DNA of 64,000 nt, taken from positions 3,575,183 through 3,639,182 of the forward strand of contig NW_020194512.1 of assembly GCF_002865645.1 (NCBI RefSeq), given 5' to 3'. Both the position numbers and the translations under genes were made by a program. Below the pieces are notes generated by a model that made no database searches, was not told where the DNA came from, and saw nothing but the letters and a program-made list of their open reading frames with translations. This DNA is from Hyaloscypha bicolor E. Taxonomy: Eukaryota; Ascomycota; Leotiomycetes; Helotiales; Hyaloscyphaceae. How positions within the stretch are numbered: the first letter of the stretch is position 1; each line of letters opens with the position of its first letter. Of the stretch, positions 23,106-34,578 are shown piece after piece.

Positions 23106-24450
23106 TTGTCCTAGGTGCGCGAATCCTTTGCTGGCCTTGCCCCGATCGAAGATACTATTCATAATAAAAGTCTATTATATTTCTAAAGTAATATTATTTC
23201 TCAAGTGTTTATATCCTTTTGTTAATTTGACCCCATCGAAGACATCTTTCATACTGCGCTCTATTTGATATTGATGAGATCACATGGCACGTGTATTAGA
23301 GCCAATTTGTAAGCCTTGATAGAAGTAGCCCTGAGTCCTGGAGCTGTGAGTCCTAAGCACTCTAATAAAATCAGCTAGATCACGCTTAGGGGATCCTCTT
23401 CTGGTTCCCCTCGCGAATTCGTGTTGTCTAAATATAAATCTTGCTAATGCCTCCAGCCACCTCTTTGAACCCATCAACGATGTCGTAATGGGATCGGTCC
23501 CTGATCCCCTATTAAATTTACAAGGGTCCCTGCCGGATCGGTTTCGCGACCCGCCGGCCCCTACTGCAGCCCTCGCCGACCCTCAAGAGGGCAAGGCTCT
23601 ACCATATGCTTCTTGTCTCCGCCCCCAAAGTTGCACATATACCTTGTGGGAACGAGGCTATCCCAATGCAGCCTATGCGCATCCGAAACTGGATCGGGTT
23701 CTCTGCCTTCTGTTGGCTCTCGTGGAGTCGCAGGATAGCTGAGAAGGTTTAACGCGCATTTAACATCCCCTGGCTATCCACTCCAAGACCTCTCCCCTTT
23801 GTGTGCCATCTGCCGGCCCCGCCACCCTCGCCAGCATCCCTATGGCTTCAATGATTGCCCCATTAATGCCTCCTGTAAGCTCTATCGTAATCATCTTGCG
23901 GCCACCTGCCAGCCTGACCTCACATTTGCATATAGGTCATATGTAGGTCCTCAGGAGGTGAGCTGTGCAAGTAATCCTTTCTGACAAGGCTAGCGCTTAT
24001 TATCGACGTCCTCGAGCTGAAAATAGATTCAATTGCAATCGTCGACTTGACAAACAAGCAGTATATGCCGCAGTGTCGTCTTCTTTAATAATGCCAACTG
24101 GTAGGTTAAATAACTCTACATGGTCAGAGTAAAACAGTAGTGTGCAAATGCTATGATTAATTAGACAAGTCTGTCTTAATAACATGTCCCCTCAGCCGGT
24201 ATAGAGTAAGTGATACTAATAACCAACACAGCTGATATGTGCGCCCGAGGGCGTCTGCGGCCACGATTCCCGCCTAGCAACAACTGTTTCAGGATATACC
24301 AAAGTCTTTAAACCGTGTCACTAGAACTATTAAGGAAGATATTAATAATGCTGTCCTTGGAATTATAAACGTGATGACCATTCGGAATTCTTCACCCAGC
24401 CTTGTAATTTTTACGAACTTTCTGCTTCCTTTGACACGAAACTCGCAGGA
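23106..24450. other. Degenerate repeat-like DNA
   Basis: No supported gene. A minus-strand open stretch at 23280..23477 ('RWLEALARFIFRQHEFARG') and plus-strand pieces at 23488..23742 and 23799..23984 look like relics of mobile-element ORFs. I cannot assign them to a family. The rest is AT-rich. Confidence 0.3.
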
Positions 24451-26129
24451 ATGGGCAATGCCACTTCGACAATAGCGAGCTATCTGGCAACAGATTGTGC
24501 TAGCCCGCTAGCCAAAACCCCTCTTAACTGCTTGACAACTTTCACCGATAGTAGCAACTCCACTGTTGCATATTTTGGCAACGTTGCATTTGGAACTTTC
24601 CAAGCAGACCCAGACGTGGCTGGAATAGGGGTACGCCGTACTTTAAACACATGGAAATTTCATAATGCTAATCAGGGGCCCGAAAACTAAAGACCATAAT
24701 CTCATTCGTTGTGCCGAGCGCCATACTCTTTCTCTGCAGCTTGTTGATTATCGTGCCACGGTTGGTACCCATACCACCTCTGTAAGTGGCCGCTAGTTCA
24801 TTCCCTCATGGCCGCTTCATTGCAAATACGCATGTGAATAATAAACTGACTTTTTCTTGTGTCTAGACGAAATATTCCAATTCCCCGTCCTGCACCTGAG
24901 CCCAAATATAAGCTCAACCGGGTTGAAAAATGGATGTAAGTGCCTCACGAAATACTCGAAGTACTAAGCCAATTGTTATACGTAGAAAAGATCAGTTCCA
25001 GATACAACCTCGTCCCCTCTCTTATCACACTCGTTCTCATCGAGATCCTATTCCTCAGGGCTTGCGCTACTATCATCCACCGAATACACTTGGATCCGTT
25101 CCTAGCGCGAACCATGTCCCTCTCCCTTACCATCCACCGTATCCATATCCTCTTTATTCCACGCCTACTCCAACCTACATGGGCCCCGCGACACCTGCAA
25201 ACCCTGATAATATCTCGCACTACCAGTCATCATTAAAGCCTTCAGAGTCGAACGAGTTATCGGCGAAGAAAGACCCAATCGAGCGCGATCATGCGTTTTA
25301 TGACATACTAGAAGCAACCATGTTGTGCATTTCCGACGGACAGATCCTTCTCTCGCTGGCTTTCAGCATGAGTTTCATGGCCACCGACAACAGATGCACA
25401 ACATCACAATACCACTTCAAGGTCGGGCTCAACTTGTGGCTCAAAGCTACCACCAGCGCTGTCCTGTCCTTTGCTATGGTTCGCCACTATTTCCGATCCT
25501 TTTTGTCAGCGATATTTCGCTTGGTGGCGTTGATAGGGTCGTTGATTTTCTCCCTTGGGTTGCCTCTCATGCTCCAGGTGAACTCCGGCTTTGCCTCGGA
25601 AATCACCCCCTCCGACCACCGGGGCAGCAGTCAAATCTTTCTGAACGCGTTGTGCTTCATGGACCCATCGTTCAGAAAGGTCGTTGTGGATGACCAAATC
25701 AATAACCAGGCCGTGATCGGTAATTGCCTCACACACCCTGAGTTGTCACAAGAGTTTATATCTTGGGCAGTGACCTGCATTATCTGGGCCATTATTATGC
25801 TCGGCCGTTTCGGCCGTCGTGCGACGAGACCGTTTCGTGAGGAAACTGATCCTAGCCCTGACCCTGACAGTAAGAGTCGGGCTGTGTTAATGTTTTGGTT
25901 ATTTCTGATGTTGGTATGGTGTTTTGCGGTTGGCGTTTTCAGTTACAGGACCTTCTGGATCTTAAACCTTCGCCGTTGGGTAGCATCTTCTCCGTGGATA
26001 GAAGACCCCAGTGCGGAGACTCATGTTCGGACTTTTGGGCAGTTTGCCGCCCTCTTTTCCATGGCTAGCATACTACTCGCTGCACTAGACCAGAATGTTT
26101 CTAGGACAGAGGATGAAAAGGAGGAGTAG
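24451..26129 (+). CDS. Orphan fungal multi-pass membrane protein (493 aa)
   Basis: Four exons, 24451..24630, 24693..24781, 24867..24935 and 24986..26129 (introns 62, 85 and 50 bp), give one open frame. It begins 'MGNATSTIASYLATDC' with several N-glycosylation sequons, then 'FQADPDVAGIGTIISFVV', completed by the first splice. A Pro/Tyr-rich linker follows. The C-terminal membrane half has helices such as 'ISDGQILLSLAFSMSFM', 'LVALIGSLIFSLGLPLML', 'FISWAVTCIIWAIIMLGRF' and 'VLMFWLFLMLVWCFAVGVF'. This layout, an 'ADPDxAGIGV' first helix and a later 'SDxQxLxxLAL' helix, recurs in uncharacterised fungal membrane proteins. It is convergent with the HET gene 27225..29096. Function unknown. The Pro-rich region could contain an unrecognised intron. 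Confidence 0.68.
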
Positions 26130-27224
26130 AGTACTACGATAATTCTTCGTACTATAGCTATACTACACGGCCTAGTAATGCGAAGAGAATAGTAGTATGC
26201 TATTATTATAGATATTCGGGGCGGGTCTATTTGAGAAAGATAAAGAGAGGTGGTGGAGGGAGGAATTCGCAAGGCAAAATTTTATTTGTAATAATTAGTT
26301 TTTATTATAACAGAGAAAGAAGGCTCTTAGTAGGCCCAAGGATCTGCCGGGGGTGTATGTAACTTGTTGGATTCGTTTGTGGGGTCAATATAGTTTGCTC
26401 ATGAGTCGATTGATACCGAACAAAACACCTCGAAAACTTGAGTTTTTGACCTCTGTTTTCTGAGGGGTTTCGTTTTGCGCTACTCGCAGCGCCCGTGCTA
26501 TTTCTAGGTCGTCCTGCTAAGAATCCCATCTCTGTAGGAATTTGATTTCTAGTTTATGTAAACTTAATCCCTTCCCCGCTAAATAGAGTCCGGGTTCTAA
26601 GGTTTTGGGTTTCCTACAATCTAATTACAGTACTAAACCGTCGGTTCTTTAGCCAGCACGTGTGTGCTCGGAGAGCTCAGCCTGCGTTCTGCGCCCACCC
26701 TTTGCAGATTGGGGCATTATTTCCTGCTCTAAAGTGAGATCGTGCTTCCTGAAAGAGGTGTTGTTTCTGGAAGGGGGCAAGTTTGAATCCTGAAAGCAGG
26801 GGCGCTTGCAGCTCTATAGTTGCGAGTACGTTTATTTATAACACTGCAGGGTGGCGTACGTGCCTTTTTCCTGCTACAAGCCAGAGTACTTCTGATCGCA
26901 GTACTACAGTTTAGATTGTTGCAATAGGTGTATTCTAGCCTATAATACGCAGATTTAGCCCTTGGAAACCAACGCACATTAAGGTAATAATTAAAGGGAT
27001 TGAATATTATTCCAATTTCTGCACAGGAAGGAGCGGCATTCCACCAGCCAAGCAAGCCGATATACGTACCACCGTAAGTTTCTGTTTAATCCCTCAGTAC
27101 AACAAAGAAGGCGTCGAAACTTCGTTCACCGTTCACACAAAAACTTTGGAATCCATCTCGCGGTTTGGGGGCTTTTGGGAGTATTCAGCCAGACCTTCTC
27201 ATCCAACAAGATGCGACCCGTTTG
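26130..27224. other. AT-rich degenerate region between convergent genes
   Basis: No gene supported. It contains repeat copy B and TA-rich runs (~26150-26330, 26560-26660, 26930-27010). The minus-strand open stretch 26729..27055 has biased composition and no domain. Confidence 0.4.
26404..26475 (+). repeat. Dispersed repeat, copy B
   Basis: Same orientation as copy A (23030..23105), 3.37 kb downstream, about 85-90% identical over 'agtcgattgataccgaa' to 'tttttgacctctgttttct'. The G-run is only four bases here. It could be the end of a transposon family or a small dispersed element. Confidence 0.75.
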
Positions 27225-29096
27225 TCATTCCAGTATCAAGTCTTCACAATCGTCAATCCTAAAGGCTTCCCCGTACATGATACCATGGATATATGCGTCC
27301 CCAATAAGTCGCCCATACCCTTCCCTCTGCCTATTGATAATCAGAGGAATCTTTGATCCTTCAAGCAGCCAGACCTCGTCGCCACGCCTAACATCCCCAG
27401 AGACTAAGCCAAGATACTTCTTCCCCTCTGTCCGGATCATCCGCCTGAACAACAAGTACCGCGATTGCGTCAGGAGATCCGCACGTGGCTGTTTAAATAT
27501 CTGAGATACGACAGGTAGGAGGGATGCTACGAAGAAAGCCTGTGCCAAACTGGGTCTTCGTATTTTGTGCGTCCGGGTACGCCTGTAGCCATACATTAAG
27601 CGCAATTCGTCCTTATTGCGTTCTGAGAAATTCCCAGTAGCTAGCGTTTGCCAGAATGCGTCCATGGTATCCTCGCCGCTCACATATTTATCATTCCCAT
27701 CATGTGTGTGGAGCTCTGCAACGTCTTCCCAACTGGACACAGTACGTCGCATCCTGAGAATGCCTCTTACAGTACGCATGACAGATCTGATATTCTTTGC
27801 TATGTAGAGCCCCTCGAAGAGGTCGCCGGCAGCAGCGACTGTATCAACTATATGGCCTCTTGTTGCCAAAACAGCTCCCTCATATGAGGAAAGAGGGGCG
27901 CCTGTGTAGAGAGTGGTTTGTGTAGCGCAGAAGGGTTCCGATATTCTGTAGTTCGCCTCCTCGCCGTTAGCAAGTGAATTTGTTTCACCCCCAACAATGT
28001 GTCGGAGTTGCTTGGCACTTTCTTCTGTTGGCGTGCTCCAGTCTGGCACCCAGGAAGGCAAGCTGTCAATACCAGACCCAAGTGGTAGCGCCGGCAAACT
28101 GAGAATATCTAGGGATTTGTCATGCGCAGCAACCTTCCGCGCGACATCTATGTAGACGGTGCGGACATCTTGCTTATAGTCCACTTGAATTTTAGCCTGC
28201 GGCTCTGTACAATTTTCCGTCAATCCTATAAAGGCGTAGACTTTATCCAATGGGTTTGTAGCTTGGGACCTACGATGGCGGAGGAGCACGCCGAGGAGTG
28301 TACACCTTCCCGAGCGGTAGGCCGTTACCTCCACCGCGATAGGGAGAACAGAGTTGGCAATTGGATGTATCGTAAAGACCAGGTGAAGTTTGAGTGCAAA
28401 ATCCATCCCTGATATGAGATCATTCAATTCCGTACTGGATGTACCCCAAAAGAGTGTCGCTTTCTTCGCAACCGTAACCTCCTGGACAACCCATGCGCGG
28501 AAGAACCATTTGCTCTCGAGGAGCGATAGCAACGATGAGTAATCACGGCTAGAGAGAGGCGGCAACCCGAGCTTCGTGAGATCTTGGCTACTCATGACGT
28601 TGATGTTTGTTATGGTGGGCCCAGCGATAGTTGCGGCTTTGTTCAGCTTCCTGATCAGAGAAGTTGCAGGATCACTATCCTTGGAACCCTCTCCTAGCCA
28701 AATCAGAACGCCACTTGCCCCTTCGTATATCCGACGCATAAGGGGGACCTGCATATTCTTTTCCTCGTCGCTCATTTGATCAATACATATAGCATCGATC
28801 CACATTTTCCTGGGCTCTTTTTCGCGACGGAAAACAAGCAAGGCGGCATGCAAATTAGGCTTTACCCAAACGGATCCCATTCTCAACGGTCCGTCGTAGA
28901 TATGAACTTTCATTGTAGCATCCAGCGGACCCCAGCAATACGAGAGTGTTTCATATGCTGTGTTGTCGGTGATTTCTTCAAGCGCCCTACTGACAATTTC
29001 GCACTTGATTTGGTCGGTCTTTCGACCTGGGAGCAATGTGATGAGGCGGATTTCATTCTCTGCAAGTGATAATCGGCTGTATTCAAAGTCCTCCAT
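27225..29096 (-). CDS. HET-domain protein (heterokaryon incompatibility), intact
   Basis: Single-exon gene; from ATG 29096 it encodes about 623 residues (an upstream in-frame ATG at 29123 adds nine). The HET domain occupies residues ~15-190, with all blocks in order: 'NEIRLITLLPG', 'AYETLSYCWG', 'VKPNLHAALLVFRR', 'KMWIDAICIDQ', 'QVPLMRRIYEGASGVLIWLG' and later 'WFFRAWVVQEV'. The C-terminal half has 'NPLDKVYAFIGLTENC' and ends 'EAFRIDDCEDLILE', a normal HET-family layout. HET domains trigger programmed cell death after non-self recognition, usually together with a second gene. The convergent membrane protein gene and the truncated HET fragment 4 kb away suggest an allorecognition-rich segment. 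The frame is undamaged although its flanks are RIP-like. Confidence 0.9.
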   Translation of the reverse strand: MEDFEYSRLSLAENEIRLITLLPGRKTDQIKCEIVSRALEEITDNTAYETLSYCWGPLDATMKVHIYDGPLRMGSVWVKPNLHAALLVFRREKEPRKMWIDAICIDQMSDEEKNMQVPLMRRIYEGASGVLIWLGEGSKDSDPATSLIRKLNKAATIAGPTITNINVMSSQDLTKLGLPPLSSRDYSSLLSLLESKWFFRAWVVQEVTVAKKATLFWGTSSTELNDLISGMDFALKLHLVFTIHPIANSVLPIAVEVTAYRSGRCTLLGVLLRHRRSQATNPLDKVYAFIGLTENCTEPQAKIQVDYKQDVRTVYIDVARKVAAHDKSLDILSLPALPLGSGIDSLPSWVPDWSTPTEESAKQLRHIVGGETNSLANGEEANYRISEPFCATQTTLYTGAPLSSYEGAVLATRGHIVDTVAAAGDLFEGLYIAKNIRSVMRTVRGILRMRRTVSSWEDVAELHTHDGNDKYVSGEDTMDAFWQTLATGNFSERNKDELRLMYGYRRTRTHKIRRPSLAQAFFVASLLPVVSQIFKQPRADLLTQSRYLLFRRMIRTEGKKYLGLVSGDVRRGDEVWLLEGSKIPLIINRQREGYGRLIGDAYIHGIMYGEAFRIDDCEDLILE

Positions 29097-30482
29097 TTTC
29101 TTCGGCTGAGAAGGGCCGCGCAAAATCGAAGAGGTTATAGTGTGATGGGACGTAGTTATTATAAGGATCTCGGACCATGTATAGGCGTAGGCTTGCGTGG
29201 GAGGGTAAAGAGAGGCGTGGGCGCTAAATAAGTAAGAGGGCCAGTCTTATATAAGGAAGAATTAGTCGAACGAGTAATAATAAGAGCTTTGTGCGAAGTG
29301 TAAGCTGCTAAAGCTAATCGCACGTGCGATGTGACATCTTAAGAATACAGACAGCTAAGCTAATGTAGGAAGGCCTGATGTTGAACTAGCTAAATAATAA
29401 AGCTAGGGTCACGTGCTTGCAATGTAAACCAAGTAAACGATACTGAATTGACTGCTGTTCTACAGTGGTAAGTAGCCCGTATATATAGCCCTGAACCCCC
29501 TAAGTCACATGTACTAAATCCCTATGCCAGCTGAACCGATTACAGCTATACAGGGTATTCCAGCCGTACAGGGTATTCCAGCTATACAGGGTATTCCAGC
29601 TGGACAGGGTATTAAGCTAGTGCACAGCCCCATGGCGTTCGGTTCCAGGGCTTACTAAGCCTATTGGGGGCCTCAGGCCCCTAATTTCAACACCTGAGAG
29701 CCTAAGGAGTCTAGCACGTGACTAAGCCACGTGTGAGATCTAGGAGTAAAGACCCCTACTATAGACCCCCCCCTCTTTTCGTAATTGTCCCTTAACTATA
29801 ATATATTAATAACCTTTTATTCTTCCTCCTTGCAGCTAAATATCCTTAGTAAGTATTTTAGACTAGAGTAAATAAGAGATGTGTAACTAATTCCTGTCTA
29901 TGGAGATTATAGATGAAGAGAGCTGCTCTCGAAACGGTGGTACACAATTCTTGGGGATTCATATGTTCATGGGATTATGGACGGAGAAGTATTTTAACTT
30001 CTAGACGAGACAGAATGACAATTGAGGAACATTATCCCGGTTCAGGTGGAGGAGAAACTTTCAACGGATATCATACCGAGTAAGTACGCGTCCTCGTCCC
30101 ACGCGAGAAATTATTATGGGTTGAGTCTGTCTCATAAGTGATTGCTCATGACCGAGAAGAGAGCAAGAGGGAAGAGATGATTCTTTAACGGGCGTACAAC
30201 CTTGCATAGGTTTGAAGAATCCGGAAATTGTTCTCGAAATCGCTTTCTTCAAGTACTTGCGTTCTGTCGGGACCACGATATTCGCGAATCGGCTCCTGCT
30301 ACCGAAGCGGCGAAACTTTGCCGGCTCAGTATTAACTACCACCCGGAGAACACTTCTGCAACACAACGGTTACAATGCTTTGAAAATTATATCACTTTAG
30401 GGGATAATTTCAAGCAAGTTTCGCGTCCGATTCCGCTACTGACTTTTTCAGTTATTACCCGGCATTGCATAAGGATGTCAAG
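29097..30482. other. Repeat-rich AT island
   Basis: No gene supported. TA-rich DNA, CACGTG palindromes at 29410..29415, 29715..29720 and 29728..29733, the 18-bp tandem repeat at 29545, and possible scrambled 5' flank of the monooxygenase relic. Confidence 0.4.
29545..29613 (+). repeat. 18-bp tandem repeat, about 3.8 copies
   Basis: Unit 'gctatacagggtattcca' at 29545..29562, then 'gccgtacagggtattcca', a perfect third copy at 29581..29598 and a partial 'gctggacagggtatt'. Eighteen bases keeps a reading frame; each unit would encode AIQGIP. Confidence 0.9.
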
Positions 30483-31154
30483 ATGGCGACCACTCCCAAG
30501 AAAATGATGCAGTTGAACTTCTTTGACGCTGCTTGTACAGGTAGTGTCAATGGAGGTCTGGCAAGGTTTTGTGGGTTCACAGCTGTGGATCTCAGTGGAT
30601 GTCCCTTGGACGAGCCCATTGATTTCAAAGGAGACCATTATGAGAATAGTATCCAGGGTGTCATTGATAATATCAAAGAAATTGCCAATGAGGAAGTTCT
30701 TACGCCGAGGATGATGGCTGAGTTGTTTGTGTTGGGAGGTGCTGGACCAAGACCGATCGGAACACCGGAGATGGTGGCCAATTTCTTTGAGAAGTGGTGA
30801 AAGGAGGCAGATATTGATAGATTTAACGTCAACTGTGAGCATCCATCTAAAAATGCTCTGATATGTGCAAGTCTGGCTTGACTAGATATCTCAAATCTCG
30901 AAAGCTTCGAGGAAGTTACGAATTTGCTTGTTCCTGAACTACAGAAAAGAGGCATCTACTGGAATGATTATCCAGCCCCAGGAGGCACTTTGAGAGAGAA
31001 TGTTCAGAGTGCTCCTGGCGAGAGTCTGCTGAAGGCAACACATCCGGGTGCAAAGGTAAGGTGGAACGCACCAAAAGAGACAGAGACAAAAAAGGCAGGC
31101 ACAGGGGTTCGATTAGTTGAAGGATCGTCAACCGAACTCAAAGTAGCAACATGA
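30483..31154 (+). pseudogene. Flavin-dependent (LLM class) monooxygenase, internally deleted
   Basis: From ATG 30483 the frame starts with the NtaA/SnaA-type N-terminus, 'PKKMMQLNFFDAACTGS'. It passes without any gap into the family's C-terminal part, 'GGLARFCGFTAVDLSGCP' and 'DEPIDFKGDHYENSIQGV', then 'LGGAGPRPIGTPEMVANFF'. An in-frame TGA at 30798..30800 follows a Trp codon. Reading continues as 'KEADIDRFN', an intron at about 30834..30882, then 'ESFEEVTNLLVPELQKRG' and 'TLRENVQSAPG'. Intact enzymes have roughly 250 residues between the two fused parts, including most of the TIM barrel. So the central part is deleted and a nonsense codon is present. The family oxidises small organics with FMNH2; this copy is dead. 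Confidence 0.78.
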
Positions 31155-31757
31155 GGAAATTTGTGAATTCGAAGCTGTTCCTCTGCCATTCCGTCTTCTC
31201 TAAACTGTCAATACAGCTTTCCTTGAGAAAGCCATCTAATATCGCACTCCACCGCCGCAGCCGTGATCATCTCCAATTAATCCGAGTTGGTATATTTCTT
31301 CTCAAATCTCCTTGTTATTAAGTTTTATCAACTAGATTTGCCAAATATGTGGTCTTTATTCTCGTGCCATGACTCGTGCACTCAAGGGTGAGAGAAGTCC
31401 GGCTGTCTGCTGCCGTGTGGAGTGCGCATTCCGCTTGGTCAGGTAATTTGAAGCCAGAGAAATCCTTCTGTCGCTGTCATAATTCCAGCTGATATCCTCA
31501 GAAAGCGTAGAGACAGTTCCAAAATTTCGACGTTAGGATTTAAGGGAGTCGCGAGGTCATCGGGGCAAAATAGGGGTGGACTCGCTTAATTTTCAGGGGG
31601 TTAGAGTAGTCTTAGCGACCCCATTCAGGGGTTGCACACATTTACCATCAAAGTCGGAATTTAAACCGCAGAGGTCCTACATTTCTCTTCAAATAAACTT
31701 AAAACCCTTTTGATACCATACTTTACAACCATTAATTTCATCGATACTCTTAAGCTT
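31155..31757. other. Intergenic region
   Basis: No gene seen. It lies downstream of the monooxygenase relic and at the 3' end of the NCS1 relic. Confidence 0.4.
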
Positions 31758-33725
31758 TTATGCAGTCTTATCACTGCTCTGCTTCAGCATCGCAAATGCC
31801 TCTTTCGTCGACCTTTCACTTCCATCACTTGAAGGAACCACGGCTTCAACACCTTCGAGCACATCTACCTCAAATGTTAAGTCTATACCGAGCCCTGATA
31901 GAGGGTAGAAGTGATTGGTGCCAATAAACAGAATTGCTCCGAGGACAAAACCGAAGATGTAGGGAACCCGGTAAATTATGACAGCGGCGCCGGTCGTCTT
32001 TCCTATAGGACTTTCAAAGAGTCCGACTTGGCCCACTTGGGTAAAATATTAGTAATTGGGCGCAACGGCAAAGTGAAGGAGTGGTAGCTTACGCAAGACG
32101 GAATCGTAGTGACAATATAAGCGAACCACTCTCGGGGGTTGATGCCGCGGAAATACCAATAGATATGTCCGCGGCCCCCAATGAAGAGGTCAGGCACCAC
32201 CCACTTCCTCTTTCGGATAATCCAGTAATCGAAAACAAGAATTTCTGTTTTCACAGAAGTAAAGACTAAGAGAAACACGCCAGCCACAATGTATGATGGC
32301 ATGGGACGGAGTGGAACTTATCCCTGAAACTTGAAATGACGGAGAGAAATACAGAGGCTTGGGTCAAGAACCTCCATGGTTAAGGAATTGATCCCAAAAG
32401 ACACATTATTACAGAACCTCTCATGAAGCTAATATATGCGGCATTACACCAGCAAGACCCATCCCCGGGCCAACGTTATTCTGAGTTACGTTACTAATAC
32501 TTGATGCTAATAAATTGTTAGCCCTGCTAAAAACGTTGCGGCTCGGTATCCGGCAGAGTAGTCCGAGGTTTGGACGTAAGTGAGGATAGTGAGGGTTAGC
32601 CACATTGCTGTTCCGTAAGTTGCTCGAGTCGCACTTGCTGTGAGGACGCCCAGGAGGGCACATATTGTGATCACGGTTGGTATGGTTGTTGTGGAACCGA
32701 TAATGTGTGAGTTCTTCTTCGAGAATCACGTCCATTACGAATAATTAGTATCAGTAGCACAGAGGAAACGAAATTGGCAAGCAGTAGAGTGTAGTTAAAC
32801 AGAGAGGAATATGCTTACATCAGAAATTCGATCTGCCGCACCACCATATGTTCCAGCCACAGTGCCGATATATTGCACGAATCTGAAGCCGTGTGCGCTG
32901 GAACTAAAGGTGATATCTGGGTGCGCAAGATCGCCAGCAAAACTCGCCATTGCTATGAACCGCCCACGCCATGATGCCGAACACTGTACTAACAACTCCA
33001 ATGAAAATAAGCTACATGAATTTTTCGAGCTTGCGGGGTTTGATGAAGACAATTATATGCAGATATGTGATAATATAGGGGAGGAATCCGATCATGCCCT
33101 TAGTGGTTGTACCAGCACTAAATAATGTCAGTACTCACCATATTTCTTTTCCATTTGTTCTTCGGGTAAAATCAGAAGAAAACGAGGGCTACCTGGCAGA
33201 TAAAGTGTTGGCAAGACTATTGTAGAATGGAGAAATTGCGCCAAGCATAAGAGAAATAGCTTGGCCGCCATAAGTTGCCTGAAGTCCGAACTGTATCCAA
33301 GAGTGAGCAATATTCAGAAATCATTTGAACATGGTGGGAGGCTTACAAAGATGATATTTCCCAGCACTTGAAAGAACAATGGCAAATATATGCCTCTCAA
33401 CCCGAACAAAGCCCCGACCGTCATTGTCTGTCTACGGTTAGCTAAACAAATCAACCTGTCTCGATTCGTTGCTCACATATACCAAGTGCTTCTCGCCTCC
33501 TAATCTCCCACCAGAGGATTGCATTGCTACTAGAAATGATAGTTCCAAGCAACACCGCGCCAACAACCTCGCAAGCGGCTAACCAAACAGAGATATACGA
33601 GCTTCCTATAGCCATGTTGGGAGACCGATACCGTAAGTCGTCCAGTAAAGGATGACAGCTCCACGCCCGTATGTAAGTTCCTTCTCGAGGATGGGGTACA
33701 AATCGTGGTCTCCCTATTCAGTTAT
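31758..33725 (-). pseudogene. NCS1-family permease (uracil/allantoin/thiamine type), decayed
   Basis: The whole transporter can be traced at normal order but in changing frames. In order: 'DLYPILEKELTYGRG', 'ILYWTTYGIG', 'SYISVWLAACEVVGAVLLG', 'FGLQATYGGQAISLMLGA', 'FLPYIITYLHIIVFIKPRK', 'FVQYIGTVAGTYGGAADR', 'NNVGPGMGLAGVMPH', 'FDYWIIRKRKWVVPDLF' and 'IYWYFRGINPREWFAY'. Family landmarks are visible (the Y-G-G-Q helix, the R-I-S-D segment where NCS1 proteins have N-I-S-D-F, and the DYxxxRRK loop). Stops interrupt it, for example after 'KLEKFM', after 'LLGSIP' and near 32520, and there are several frame shifts. NCS1 permeases import nucleobases, allantoin or related compounds. The neighbouring Zn2Cys6 gene is on the same strand, upstream. 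Confidence 0.75.
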
Positions 33726-34578
33726 TCCTTTACCCTGATGAATATCAGTTCGTGCGGGCAACCCTGCCCACTTCAGGTATTTAGACATAGTTCCTTCGTG
33801 CAAGATGAGTTATGGCACTCAAAAACTCAAAGGCTATATAGTGGGGGCGTAATGAGCTATGCAGTAGGACCGCTAGGCTGGATTTTATATCATATTGGAA
33901 ATCTAGTGTTCATTCTTAATAATTTCGAAGCTCATGCATATCTTAGCCATATCTTGCAGCTCCCAGGAGCAGCCCGTTTTCATTGCCAAGACTCTTCAAG
34001 TCGAACTTCAAGTCTGTAATCCGCATGGGAGGCGCAAGGCCGGGGCGGGCCCTTGATCCGAAACTGCGCTGCAAATCGGCAGGGACTTGCCGCTAAATAA
34101 TTATATGGAGGAAACGTGGAACCCATATTAAATTCAAGGGAGTTAGTTCACACCGAGATAAGAAGAGTGGGATGATAAGGATGTCCCAGCACAACCCGAG
34201 AGTTCGGGTCTATTTTACAGAGAGTTACTAGAGACTTGGTTCTGGGTCCGCAATAGAGTGGGCTACACATCCGATTCGTTGAGAAGCTCCCTTAGTAGTT
34301 GGAATCAGACCTAAACGATGAAGCATAGACATTATCAAGTTCAAAATGTGACCGGTGGTTGATGGGAGTCTGGGGATTTCCATCCTACACCGACTCTGAA
34401 CTTTGTAAATTCATCTGTAGGTGAGTATTAGGTGATAACAGAAGAGGGAAAACTCTGAGGGTCTCGCTTTATAACAAGAGAGCTTTGAGGATTGGGTTTC
34501 CCTAAGCGAAGGTTACAATTTCTCCACATAACGAAACCATAGGAGTTAGTCTAAGCACACGAATTAATTCCTACAGAC
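33726..34578. other. Intergenic region
   Basis: No supported gene between the Zn2Cys6 gene and the NCS1 relic; AT-rich in parts. Confidence 0.4.

Noticed and set aside
25325..25693. Alternative reading frame inside the orphan membrane protein gene
   Set aside because: Shadow frame; the main frame has transmembrane periodicity and consistent splicing.
26729..27055. 108-codon minus-strand ORF near the HET gene
   Set aside because: Lies in TA-rich RIP-like DNA; biased composition and no domain.
22743..29096. Single HET gene split by an insertion between the fragment at 22.7 kb and the gene at 27.2-29.1 kb
   Set aside because: The two are on opposite strands and the second has its own complete HET domain, so they are separate genes.
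29545..29613. CRISPR-like array
   Set aside because: The 18-bp units are contiguous without spacers, so this is a tandem minisatellite; CRISPR is also not expected in a fungal chromosome.
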